From BJ22 sp021298375 (GTDB lineage: Bacteria > Planctomycetota > Planctomycetia > Pirellulales > Pirellulaceae): DNA of 64,000 nt. Where the stretch lies: the NCBI GenBank assembly GCA_046343015.1, contig JBKDOL010000039.1, positions 41,323-105,322 on the forward strand, written 5' to 3'. Position numbers and translations under genes: made by a program. The notes beneath the pieces are model-generated. The model saw nothing but the letters and a program-made list of their open reading frames with translations. It was not told the DNA's origin and ran no database searches. Shown here in pieces: positions 19,505-27,782 of this stretch; position 1 is the stretch's first letter; each line of letters starts with the position of its first letter.

Positions 19505-20656
19505 ATGCAATACAGCTTTCGCCTGGCCGAATTGTTGGGCCACATTCCAGACCCCCGGAAGCGTCCGGGCACAATCAAGGCCATCGTCGAGTACACCGGT
19601 CTCGACCGCCATCAGGTTGCCGCCTTGTTGAAGAATGAAGTCAAGTACATTCCCCTCAAGGCCCTTTCCCGGTTGTGCGATTATCTGATTGAGCATGGAC
19701 ATGCCACGGCCAGCCAACTTCCCGGGGCCCTGTTCGCGATTGAACCGGAGAACTTTTGGGAGTTGCTGGCTCGGCGAAGTCGCCTGGAACTCTGTGTTGG
19801 CGTTCGCCGGGATGTCGAGGCAGATAGCCCCGAGGTCTCGTACGTGGTCGCCTCGGACTCCGTGCTGCTGGGAGAGTTGCTCAATGGAGTCACCACTCTC
19901 GGCGGAACTGCCAAGCACCACAAGCGCGATGGAACGCACGAGGCCATGATGGGTCAGGCGGTGCCTCACCCGGAGACGTTGAAGCAGAGTCTCGTCTGGA
20001 GCCCCGGCCAGGCCTCGGAGTCCGAGGTCCGCGAGCGGGCGGACTACGTCTACCGCGAGTTTTGCGATACCAAAGCAGACAAGGCGCTGGTCGGGATCGG
20101 CAGCACCAAAAGCAATCCCGTCGTGGAGATCATCCTTGCCAACGCCTTTAACTGTGAGCCATTCGTCTCGCAGGATGGCTTCGCCTCCCCGGACGAGCGG
20201 AAGATTCCGTTTTTCATTCGCTATCGCGATAGTGACCCGCATCCTCCCTCGTGCGTTGGCGGGGTGAATCTGAGCAAGTCAGTCCCCAGCCCGGAACCGG
20301 GGTTGTACTACATTGGCGAAAACGGGAAGTGGCAGCACGTTTCGGCTACCAACCAGAAGGAAGAGACCGCGTTTCTGTTTTACCTGCATCGCGAGTCGCA
20401 GGGACGACTGGAAATGGTGATGGGCGGTTTCTCAGGGCGGGCAACGAGGTTGCTGGCCCGAACCCTCGCGACTTACGCCCAGGATTTCTGGCCTCCCACT
20501 TACAACGGACAGGGGATCCAAGCCGGCCTGTTCATTATTCGCTTCGGATTGACCGGAGGACATAAAGGTGACCTCGATATTCTGCGGACCGACCTCTCGG
20601 CGACGACGAAGGTGATTCCGATTCCGGCCGAGGCCCTCTCCCGACACTTGCAATAG
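19505..20656 (+). CDS. Putative HTH regulator with large unknown C-terminal domain
   Basis: The 383-residue product starts MQYSFRLAELLG. Its first 70 residues look like a small Xre/Cro-type helix-turn-helix: AIVEYTGLDRHQVAALL as the two helices and IPLKALSRLCDYLIEHG after them. Residues about 85-380 form a separate domain of unknown function with short-range conserved-looking motifs such as GIGSTKSNPVVE and a C-terminal RFGLTGGHKGD. It is long for a plain Xre repressor, so the C-terminal part may sense a ligand. The start at 19505 is chosen over 19439 because the preceding 22 residues are not protein-like. It is divergent from the SPOR-like gene. Confidence 0.72.
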   Translation: MQYSFRLAELLGHIPDPRKRPGTIKAIVEYTGLDRHQVAALLKNEVKYIPLKALSRLCDYLIEHGHATASQLPGALFAIEPENFWELLARRSRLELCVGVRRDVEADSPEVSYVVASDSVLLGELLNGVTTLGGTAKHHKRDGTHEAMMGQAVPHPETLKQSLVWSPGQASESEVRERADYVYREFCDTKADKALVGIGSTKSNPVVEIILANAFNCEPFVSQDGFASPDERKIPFFIRYRDSDPHPPSCVGGVNLSKSVPSPEPGLYYIGENGKWQHVSATNQKEETAFLFYLHRESQGRLEMVMGGFSGRATRLLARTLATYAQDFWPPTYNGQGIQAGLFIIRFGLTGGHKGDLDILRTDLSATTKVIPIPAEALSRHLQ

Positions 20657-21053
20657 TTGCCCAAAGCCGACTCAAGCGGCGATGGCTCGGCCGCAGGCCG
20701 CAGCGCCCTCGCCCCGTTCGCGGCTCCGGGCCAATGCTGGTCTTGAGGCGGTGCTGGTTTTGAGGCGGTGCTGGTCTTGAGGCGGTGGCGTTATCGCTGC
20801 CCCAGCCGGCTGCTGGCGGGCGATGCCGACGGGCGCTTCCCCGGCGAAGCAGGTCGCTGCTACCACTCAAAATGCTTGCACCTGTGGCAGTTTCGCCCGG
20901 TTATTCGGGGTAGGGCGGTCAATTTTAGGGCTGCTTGGCGGAACCCCGGCCCGGATCTGTTGGGCTTGCCCTGATTTACCGATAACCCTCACAACCGGTC
21001 GGAGTTCGCTCTTTCCGGCGCGCATCGTCTCGATGAAGCAAGGGGGGTGAGAC
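20657..21053. other. 397-bp intergenic region with tandem repeat
   Basis: Between the HTH gene and a small gene on the same strand. It contains the 17-bp tandem repeat at 20736-20786 and, at its end, an exceptionally strong ribosome-binding site at 21041-21049. No convincing gene is seen within. Confidence 0.5.
20736..20786. repeat. 17-bp tandem repeat, three copies
   Basis: Three units of GCTGGTCTTGAGGCGGT; the middle one has TTT for TCT. It is specific to this gap. Confidence 0.88.
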
Positions 21054-21314
21054 TTGTCGAAGGACATTCATATACTCGCGCTGGTCAAAGGTGAGGAACG
21101 CTACCTGTTCCTCTACAACGATGCGACCAAGGCCGAAGTCCTGCGAACGCTCGGCAGGTTTGCCTCGAACGTGGACTTGAGTTTCAACTGGTACGACGCT
21201 GCCGTGCTGGGGCAAAAGGTTCGCGCCAACAAGCAAGCTGCCCCACCGGGCGCGCCGATCGTGGCCGGTCGATTCGAACTGCCGCCGGTCTCCGACCTGT
21301 TCCCGGCAGAGTAA
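21054..21314 (+). CDS. Small conserved-looking protein, 86 residues
   Basis: The product reads MSKDIHILALVKGEERYLFL and continues with a helix and a second strand; it is soluble and has a Pro-rich C-terminal quarter. I know no function. It starts at a TTG; the call is supported by GGGGGGTGA ending four bases before it, one of the strongest ribosome-binding sites in the window. It precedes xerC by 114 bp on the same strand and may be cotranscribed with it. Confidence 0.68.
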   Translation: MSKDIHILALVKGEERYLFLYNDATKAEVLRTLGRFASNVDLSFNWYDAAVLGQKVRANKQAAPPGAPIVAGRFELPPVSDLFPAE

Positions 21315-21428
21315 CCGCAGGCCCAATCCCCCGCGCTGACTCGATTCGAAAGCGAGCGCCGACCGGCGACAACGTGATTTCAGGGTGTGGGATTTGCGTC
21401 GGGATGAACTGAGGAGAAGAACTCCAGC

Positions 21429-22346
21429 ATGAGCCTGCTCCCCGCGATTGAACGCTTTCTGCGTTATCTGCAATTGGAGCGGAATTGCTCGGAGTTGACC
21501 ATCAAATCCTATCGCGAGGATTTGGTCAGCCTGAATGAGTATCTGGAGCAGACTTTACAGCGGCGACCTGAAGCAGGCGGGCTGACCCCGCAAGACTTGC
21601 GGGCTTATGTCGTTGCCCTGCACGAGGCTGGATACGCCAAAAGTTCCGTGTCGCGTCGCTTGGCTTCGCTTCGCAGTTTCTTTCGCTTTGCCCAGCGAGA
21701 GGGCTTGAGCGACCAGAATCCGGCCAAGCCGCTGCGCAACCCGCGTCGCGATCGAAAGCTTCCGCATTTTCTCTCGACCGATGAGATCGGCAAGCTCCTT
21801 GCGGCACCCGCCACGGGCGACCCGCAGGGGCTCCGCGATCGGGCGATTCTGGAAACGATGTACTCGGCAGGGCTGCGCGTCAGCGAATTGGTCGGGACCA
21901 ACGACGACGACCTCGACCTTGAGGATGGGCTCGTCAGGGTTCGCGGCAAAGGGAAAAAGGAGCGTTTGGCTCCCCTCGGAAGTTTCGCAATCAAGGCGGT
22001 GCAAAACTGGCTGCGAGTGCGCAAACTGGCCAGCCGAAATCAGCGCGGCAATCCGGTCTTCACCAACAAGTTCGGAACCCGATTGACCACCCGCAGCGTG
22101 GCTCGGATGCTGGAAAAGTACCTGCTGCAGACGGGGCTCGACCTGCGAACCAGCCCGCACACGCTGCGGCACAGTTTCGCGACCCACTTGTTGGACCGCG
22201 GAGCCGACATCCGCAGCGTCCAGGAACTGCTGGGGCATAAAAGCCTCGTCACGACTCAGATCTATACCCACGTGAGCACCGCCAACCTGCGGCAAGTCTA
22301 TGAACAGGCTCACCCCAGGGCCCATGCCCAGCGCAAGGCCGAGTGA
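21429..22346 (+). CDS. xerC: Tyrosine recombinase XerC
   Basis: XerC/XerD recombinases resolve chromosome dimers at dif, acting with FtsK at the septum. The 305-residue product has the N-terminal SAM-like core-binding domain (residues about 1-90) and a catalytic domain. The catalytic residues are an Arg in GLRVSEL (about 150), a Lys in the GKGKKER hairpin, H244 and R247 in HTLRHSF, H270 in LLGHKS and nucleophile Y279 in TQIYTH. The C-terminal VYEQAHPRAHAQRK is closer to XerC (VYDAAHPRAKR in E. coli) than to XerD. It lacks the extra helix that marks integron integrases. AGGAGA lies upstream of the ATG. Confidence 0.9.
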   Translation: MSLLPAIERFLRYLQLERNCSELTIKSYREDLVSLNEYLEQTLQRRPEAGGLTPQDLRAYVVALHEAGYAKSSVSRRLASLRSFFRFAQREGLSDQNPAKPLRNPRRDRKLPHFLSTDEIGKLLAAPATGDPQGLRDRAILETMYSAGLRVSELVGTNDDDLDLEDGLVRVRGKGKKERLAPLGSFAIKAVQNWLRVRKLASRNQRGNPVFTNKFGTRLTTRSVARMLEKYLLQTGLDLRTSPHTLRHSFATHLLDRGADIRSVQELLGHKSLVTTQIYTHVSTANLRQVYEQAHPRAHAQRKAE

Positions 22347-22371
22347 ACGGCAGTGAGACCATCGGGCTGGT

Positions 22372-23334
22372 CTAGAGTTCCACGCCCAGTTCGCGCATCA
22401 GCAGTTTCATGTCATCCCAGACATGGCGTTTGGCGGACGGTGTGCGGAGGAGATAAGCCGGGTGATAAGTGACGAGGACGCGGCTGCTGCGATACTGATG
22501 AAAGGTTCCCCGCAGTTGGGCGATTGGTTTGCTCGTCTGCAGCAAGGATTTGGCCGCGACTGAGCCAAGGCAGCAGATGAATTCCGGCTGGATGATCTCC
22601 AATTGTCGGTGCGCGAAGTGCCAGCAATTCTGGATTTCCAGATCGCTGGGGGTTCGATTCATCGGCGGTCGGCACTTGACCGTATTCAGGATGAAGACCT
22701 CCTCGCGGCTCAGTTTGCAGGCGGTGATGATCTTGTCGAGGAGTTGGCCGGCGGCGCCGACGAACGGCTCGCCTTGGGCGTCCTCTTCTTGCCCGGGCGC
22801 TTCTCCCAAAAAACAAAGTCGGGCCTGAGGGTTTCCCACGCCGAAGACGGTTTGCCGTCGATTGCGAACCAGTTCCGGACAGCAGCGGCAGGCGGCGACT
22901 TCGGACTGCAGAACCTGCAAGGCGGCCGGTCGTTGAGCCGCATCGATCCCGGCTGCGTAAGGGCTCAAGTCGGGCTGACCCGCCGGGCTGCTGCCGCCAA
23001 ATCCGGAAGCGGTCGTCGCCGCGCGACTGCCGGCCACTGCGGAGCGGGCTGGTGCGTTTGCCGCAGCGGCTGTGCTCGCGCCCGGATTGACTGGTCCCCG
23101 CGACACGGTCTGGTCCCGCAGCGTCTGGTCCCGCAGCGTCTGGTCCCGCAGCGTCTGGTCCCGCGAGGAAGTTGTTTCGACGAGAAGTTGAGGCGAGCCC
23201 GGCGGCGACTGCTCCGCAGCGGGAGTCGCAAGGAGGCTTTTCCAATCCTGCCGGGGGAGATGGGTCACGCCGCAATCGCGCAAGGCCTGGAGTTGTTCCA
23301 GGAGGGCTTTGCGGAGTTGTTCGGCGTCGATCAT
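22372..23334 (-). CDS. Uracil-DNA glycosylase, family 4-like
   Basis: The 320-residue enzyme removes uracil from DNA in base-excision repair. The C-terminal 190 residues hold motif A GEAPGQEED, the FVGAAGQLLD segment, NTVKCRPPMNRTP, and motif B YHPAYLLR. Cysteines in CRCCPEL and around NCWHF and CCLGS fit the 4Fe-4S ligands of families 4 and 5; the motif A sequence favours family 4. The N-terminal 130 residues are a low-complexity Ala/Ser/Pro linker with the pentapeptide DQTLR repeated, encoded by a 15-bp tandem repeat. The start at 23334 (MIDAEQLRKALLE) gives a helical N-terminus; an alternative lies at 23361. Confidence 0.88.
   Translation of the reverse strand: MIDAEQLRKALLEQLQALRDCGVTHLPRQDWKSLLATPAAEQSPPGSPQLLVETTSSRDQTLRDQTLRDQTLRDQTVSRGPVNPGASTAAAANAPARSAVAGSRAATTASGFGGSSPAGQPDLSPYAAGIDAAQRPAALQVLQSEVAACRCCPELVRNRRQTVFGVGNPQARLCFLGEAPGQEEDAQGEPFVGAAGQLLDKIITACKLSREEVFILNTVKCRPPMNRTPSDLEIQNCWHFAHRQLEIIQPEFICCLGSVAAKSLLQTSKPIAQLRGTFHQYRSSRVLVTYHPAYLLRTPSAKRHVWDDMKLLMRELGVEL
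23108..23164. repeat. 15-bp tandem repeat inside the glycosylase gene
   Basis: Three exact copies of GTCTGGTCCCGCAGC and a partial fourth lie in the coding sequence and keep the reading frame, giving repeated DQTLR pentapeptides on the minus strand. The repeat lies in the non-catalytic linker, so length change there would probably be tolerated. Confidence 0.9.
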
Positions 23335-23544
23335 GGAAATCACGGGGCTTTGGACAGGCAATTTGACCAGTCGGGCCTGATTTGAAACAATCGAGGTTCA
23401 ATTGACCAGCCGGTGGGGGGCGGGAAGCGGGGCGACCCGCTTTTTGCCGGGCCCGGAATTGGCCCGGCTCGATCTGGAACTGTTCGCAGGAAACGGTTGC
23501 CGGAGCACTGATTTCCCCTGCCTGGTTTTCCCCTGATTGCTGCC

Positions 23545-25023
23545 ATGTCGCTTCCCAAGGTTTCCATTGTCGGCCGGCCGAATGTCGGCAAGTCGAGTAT
23601 TTTCAATTGGCTGGCTGGATTGAGACTGGCGATTGTCGACGAAGTCGCCGGTGTGACCCGCGACCGAATGGGCTACGTGCTGGAACACGCCGGTCGCTAC
23701 TTCGAAATCATCGACACCGGCGGGATCGGGATCAATGATGTCGATCAGCTGGATGAGGAAATCGAACAACAAATTGAAGCGGGGATTCGCGAAGCCAGCC
23801 TGCTGATGTTCGTCGTCGATGCCCGGGATGGACTGACGGTGCTCGACCAGTCGATCGCCGAGCGGTTGCGGGCGATTGGCAAACCGATTCTCCTGGTGGC
23901 CAATAAATGTGACGGGGAAAATTGGGAGTCCTACGCCAACGACTTTTTCCGGCTCGGCCTCGGGGAGGTCGTCAAGTGCAGCGCCAAGAACAATCGCCGT
24001 CGGCCGGAACTACTCGACGCCTTGCTGGAGCGTCTCCCCGACGAACTTCCCGATCCGGGTGAATTGGCCGAGCCGGAAATGAAGCTCGCGATCGTCGGAC
24101 GACGAAATGTCGGCAAGAGCACATTCGTCAACACGCTGGCCGGCAGTGAGCGGATGATTGTCAGCGAGATTCCGGGAACTACGCGCGACAGCGTCGACGT
24201 GCGGTTTGAGCTTGACGGCAAGACCTTCGTGGCGATTGATACACCGGGGCTGAAGAAGGGCAAAAGCATCCGCTCCGATATCGACTTTTACAGCGACCAC
24301 CGGGCCAAGCGGAGTATCCGGCATGCCGATGTTGTGCTGATGTTTTTTGACTGCAGCCAGCGGGTGAGCAAGGTCGACAAGCAACTCGTCAATTACATCG
24401 AGTCGGAGTACAAGCCCTGCCTGTTTGTGGTCAACAAATGGGACTTGATGGCTCCCCACATGCCTACCGAGCGCTGGGCCGAGTACCTTCGCGAACAATT
24501 TTCCTCGATGGCCTACGTGCCGATCGCTTTTATCACGGGACAGGAAGGCAAGAACATCAAGAAGTTGCTGAATCACGCCCAAATGCTGTTCAAGCAATCG
24601 CGGGCCCGCGTGCCGACGCCGGAGCTGAATCGACTGGTCAAGCGGGCGTTGGAAATCCAGCCCCCTCCGACCATCGGAACCCGGCGGCTGAAGGTCTTTT
24701 ACGCGACGCAAATCGGCGAGCAGCCACCGACGATTGTGCTGAAGTGCAACGACCCGGCCAACGTGACCCCGACCTACCGGCGATACTTGTTGACGACCTT
24801 GCGCGATGGGCTGAAATTCGGTGAAGTCCCCATTCGCCTTTTCCTTGAGGGGAAAGCCGAAGCGAGCGACCGGGATTCGGAACCTGGGGCGACGAGACGC
24901 GAATCGGCGACTGCCAGCGAAGTGGAGGAGTTCGCCGCGGGAAGCCTCCCCGCCGAACCTGTGGCTCTGGACTTGGACGATGAGGTCGTCGATTGGGAGG
25001 CCGATTCCGAGCAGGAAGGGTGA
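23545..25023 (+). CDS. der: Ribosome biogenesis GTPase Der (EngA)
   Basis: Der is a tandem-GTPase needed for maturation of the 50S ribosomal subunit. The 492-residue product has a first G domain with GRPNVGKSS (about residues 10-18), DTGGI and NKCD. A second G domain has GRRNVGKST (about 185-193), DTPGL and NKWD. A KH-like domain (RLKVFYATQIGEQPPTIVL) follows, ending near the usual RLFLEGK. About 50 extra acidic, Ser/Glu-rich residues form a C-terminal tail beyond the usual family end. It reads divergently from the uracil-DNA glycosylase gene across a 210-bp gap. Confidence 0.96.
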   Translation: MSLPKVSIVGRPNVGKSSIFNWLAGLRLAIVDEVAGVTRDRMGYVLEHAGRYFEIIDTGGIGINDVDQLDEEIEQQIEAGIREASLLMFVVDARDGLTVLDQSIAERLRAIGKPILLVANKCDGENWESYANDFFRLGLGEVVKCSAKNNRRRPELLDALLERLPDELPDPGELAEPEMKLAIVGRRNVGKSTFVNTLAGSERMIVSEIPGTTRDSVDVRFELDGKTFVAIDTPGLKKGKSIRSDIDFYSDHRAKRSIRHADVVLMFFDCSQRVSKVDKQLVNYIESEYKPCLFVVNKWDLMAPHMPTERWAEYLREQFSSMAYVPIAFITGQEGKNIKKLLNHAQMLFKQSRARVPTPELNRLVKRALEIQPPPTIGTRRLKVFYATQIGEQPPTIVLKCNDPANVTPTYRRYLLTTLRDGLKFGEVPIRLFLEGKAEASDRDSEPGATRRESATASEVEEFAAGSLPAEPVALDLDDEVVDWEADSEQEG

Positions 25024-25101
25024 AGCATCGGCCCTGCTTGCGGTTCTCGGACGACAGCGCCGATGACCTTTTCCCCCTGCTCTTTGTTGAGGATACCGAT
25101 C

Positions 25102-25425
25102 ATGCCTGGCCCCGGTTTTGAATACGCTTGTAATGCTGACTCGCTGCCGGATGGGGGGCGAGAGGTCTGCGAAGTCGGCAGCGAGCTGGTGCTGATTGTC
25201 CGGATTGGCGGACAGTTTTTCTGCGTCTCCGATGTCTGCACCCACGATGGCGGGCCGCTCTCCGATGGCGAACTTATCGACCATCAGATTGAGTGTCCGC
25301 GACACGGAGCCCGGTTTGATTTGCGGACCGGCGCGGCACTTTGCATGCCGGCAACCCAGCCGACTCGCGTTCACGAGTGCCTCCTCGAGGCCGGCAAGGT
25401 TTACGTCAGGCTTTCGGCTCTCTAG
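25102..25425 (+). CDS. Rieske-type ferredoxin
   Basis: The 107-residue product is a small Rieske 2Fe-2S protein of the NirD/dioxygenase-ferredoxin group. The ligands are in CTHDGG (CxH) and CPRHGARFDLRTG (CxxH), separated by the expected strand and turn. The ATG at 25102 has GAGGA eight bases upstream; a longer frame from 25063 lacks such a site. A DUF59 protein gene follows after about 150 bp. The pairing of a Rieske ferredoxin with a SufT-like protein is common near SUF Fe-S assembly genes, but no sufBCDS genes are in the window. Confidence 0.88.
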   Translation: MPGPGFEYACNADSLPDGGREVCEVGSELVLIVRIGGQFFCVSDVCTHDGGPLSDGELIDHQIECPRHGARFDLRTGAALCMPATQPTRVHECLLEAGKVYVRLSAL

Positions 25426-25574
25426 CGTTGGGACAGGTGCGGCTCAAGGCCGGGCAAGCTCGATGCTCGCTGGCTGACGGCTGCAGACAGCTCAAGGCCT
25501 GAAAGGCTCGGATCAAAAACAGGTTTTGCCGGTTGGACTTCAACCGGTTCAGTTTGGGAAGCGAGGAATTTCAA

Positions 25575-25898
25575 ATGCCATTGCACGAAGATACGGTTCG
25601 CGAGCAACTCAAAAAAGTGATCGACCCCGAGTTGTTCGTGAACATAGTCGACCTTGGTCTGGTGTATGTGGTGGACGTCGTGGAGAACCCGACCCAACCC
25701 GAGGAGTACACGGTCAACATCGAGATGACGATGACCAGTCCGATGTGCCCGGCCGGTCCGCAATTGGTTGGCCAAAGCAAGGAATTCGCCGGAGAATTGC
25801 CAGGGGTCAAGGAGGTCAACGTCAAGGTTGTCATGGACCCGCCCTGGACGCAGGACATGATGACCGAAGCAGCCCGCGATCAGCTCGGCATTTTCTAA
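25575..25898 (+). CDS. DUF59 / MIP18-family Fe-S maturation protein
   Basis: The 107-residue product is a single DUF59 domain: VIDPELFVNIVDLGLVY with the conserved DPE and DLGLV, the MTMTSPMCPAG loop with the conserved cysteine, and DPPWTQDMM near the end. Relatives include SufT, PaaD and human CIAO2B, which act in iron-sulfur protein maturation. The start at 25575 is supported by GAGGA seven bases upstream. It probably acts with the Rieske ferredoxin gene ahead of it. Confidence 0.9.
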   Translation: MPLHEDTVREQLKKVIDPELFVNIVDLGLVYVVDVVENPTQPEEYTVNIEMTMTSPMCPAGPQLVGQSKEFAGELPGVKEVNVKVVMDPPWTQDMMTEAARDQLGIF

Positions 25899-26007
25899 GC
25901 CCCGGCCAAGGTGAGCCTCGAATTCCTTGGCGAGGCGGAAGACTCTAAAATAAAGGACCGGATTGCGGAGATGATATCCAAGAGTTTTCGATGAAGGATC
26001 GTTGCGC

Positions 26008-26535
26008 GTGAAAGTGCTGCTGAACGAAGTTGAATTGGCTGCCGGCGTGCGGAACATGGCCACCGACATTTGCTCCGTCTATGGCGACCGTCCGCTGACA
26101 ATCGTCGGCATCCTGACGGGCAGTGTCGTGCTGATGGCGGACTTGATCCGGTTGCTGGACATGCCGCTGCGGGTGGGTGTCGTCCAGACCAGCAGTTACC
26201 GCGGGACCCAGCGCGGCGAACTGTCGATCAACTCCGAGATGATGCTCGATATCGCCGGCCGGGAAGTGCTGGTCATCGATGACATTTTTGACACCGGGCA
26301 CACTCTCCAGCGAGTCCTCAAGCTGTTGGAGGAATTCGGACCTCAGTCGCTGCGTTCGGCAGTTTTGCTGCGAAAGAGCGGACGGCAGGAGGTGAGTTAT
26401 CGCCCCGATTTCGTCGGCTTCGAAATCCCAGACGAATTCGTGGTCGGTTACGGGCTGGATTACAATGACGAGTACCGAAACCTTCCGTATCTCGCTGCCC
26501 TCGAACCCTCCGATCTCCCCCAAGCCAATCCATGA
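26008..26535 (+). CDS. hpt: Hypoxanthine phosphoribosyltransferase
   Basis: The enzyme makes IMP (and often GMP) from the free base and PRPP in purine salvage. The 175-residue product has GILTGSVVLMADL with the substrate-binding turn, QTSSYRGTQRGEL as the flexible loop, and the PRPP-binding motif VLVIDDIFDTGHTL. The length matches bacterial Hpt. A GTG at 26008 is preferred to a TTG at 26002 because AAGGA (25994-25998) is then nine rather than three bases away. Its stop overlaps the next gene's start by four bases. Confidence 0.94.
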   Translation: MKVLLNEVELAAGVRNMATDICSVYGDRPLTIVGILTGSVVLMADLIRLLDMPLRVGVVQTSSYRGTQRGELSINSEMMLDIAGREVLVIDDIFDTGHTLQRVLKLLEEFGPQSLRSAVLLRKSGRQEVSYRPDFVGFEIPDEFVVGYGLDYNDEYRNLPYLAALEPSDLPQANP

Positions 26536-27782
26536 GCTCGCCGCGTGTTGCCCTGCTGACACCCACTTTCTGGCCGGTGGCCAACCGATTGTTGGTTGCG
26601 ATGCGAGGTTTGGCTGAATGGTGCCAGCGGGCCGGTGCCGAAGTGGCCCTGTTTACGGAGAAACTTGAACCCGATTGGCCGACTCGGCTCCGCTTTCGAG
26701 ACTGGAATGTCGTCAGGATCGAGCGACCCATTGCCCGTCCCTGGAGCCGAGGACGCTTTGGTAAAGCTCTGGTAAAAGCTCTGGAGGAGGAACTGTCCCG
26801 CGCTGCTGACCTCCCCTCGCGCTGGGATGCCGTGATCGTTTGCGACTGGCCTGAGGCGCTGTTTGCCCTCGATGGCCAGGCAGGACGGATCAGCGAGCAA
26901 CTCCTCTTCTGGTTTGACCGTCCCCTGCCTCCGGAAGCCCGAGGCAACGGAGCGGCTGGGCGGGCTTGGCAAGCCGGATTGCGCTCCTGCAGCAGCTTGC
27001 TCAGTCCCCATCCTCGAGCGGTTGACTGGATCGCTGGTCTTAGCGACCTGAAGAGCGGCGTCACCTGGATTCCCGATTACAGCGGGGGTGGCGAACCCGC
27101 CAGCAGGGAATCGAGTGGCCATCGCTCGGCCACGACAAAGCCCGCTGCCGCGCGGGCGAATCGGGACGAATCCCGCAAGACTCTGGCTGAGATTCACCCT
27201 TTGCTGAATTTTGAGCGTCAGCAGCTGCTGGCGGTCTGTGCCGCGGAACTGTCAGGCGATTCCGGCGTGTATGACTTGTTGAACGCCTGGCGCCATTTGC
27301 GACGAGACGAACCGCGCGCCCAGTTGCTCCTGATCGGCGACGGTCCCCAGGCGAGAGCTGTCTGGAGCCGAATTCACGACTGGCATCTGCAGGGTAATGT
27401 CGTCATGCCAGGCTGCTTTGATGATCACGAGGAGCTGCTCCGGGCTGCCGACTTTTACATTCATCCGCTGCGGAGCGATGAGAGCTGCCCCAGCTTGTCG
27501 ATGGCCCTGCAAATGGGGATTCCGTGTGTTCTGAGCAAGGCCAGTCCCTGGTCGGCCGAACTGGCGGCGGGGCGCGAAGCCTGGATCTTTGAGGCGGGCA
27601 GTCCGGCATCATTGCTCGATCGCCTGCGGGATGCAACGCAGGATCCTGGCCTGCGGCAGTCGATTGGAGCGGCCGGAGCAGTCGCTTGCAGAGAGGCGAT
27701 GGCGCGGGCCACGCCGCTGACCAACTGGCTGCGCCCCCAATCCGCAACGCGCTCCGAATCGCGATCGGGGGCTGGGGCTTGA
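26532..27782 (+). CDS. Glycosyltransferase, GT4-like
   Basis: The 416-residue product has two Rossmann-like halves of the GT-B fold. The N-terminal half begins with the strand VALLTPTFWPVANRLL. The C-terminal half has AQLLLIGDGPQARA and the donor-binding region HPLRSDESCPSLSMALQMGIPCV, in the place of the EPxGxxxxEAMA signature of GT4 enzymes (ESCPSLSMALQ here). A low-complexity stretch lies at about 185-220. It overlaps hpt by four bases (ATGA) and the next glycosyltransferase by four (TTGA). The sugar and acceptor are unknown. Confidence 0.82.
   Translation: MSSPRVALLTPTFWPVANRLLVAMRGLAEWCQRAGAEVALFTEKLEPDWPTRLRFRDWNVVRIERPIARPWSRGRFGKALVKALEEELSRAADLPSRWDAVIVCDWPEALFALDGQAGRISEQLLFWFDRPLPPEARGNGAAGRAWQAGLRSCSSLLSPHPRAVDWIAGLSDLKSGVTWIPDYSGGGEPASRESSGHRSATTKPAAARANRDESRKTLAEIHPLLNFERQQLLAVCAAELSGDSGVYDLLNAWRHLRRDEPRAQLLLIGDGPQARAVWSRIHDWHLQGNVVMPGCFDDHEELLRAADFYIHPLRSDESCPSLSMALQMGIPCVLSKASPWSAELAAGREAWIFEAGSPASLLDRLRDATQDPGLRQSIGAAGAVACREAMARATPLTNWLRPQSATRSESRSGAGA

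Noticed and set aside
21429..22346. Tyrosine recombinase considered as the integron integrase
   Set aside because: It lacks the extra IntI helix, ends like XerC, and lies 39 kb from the array.
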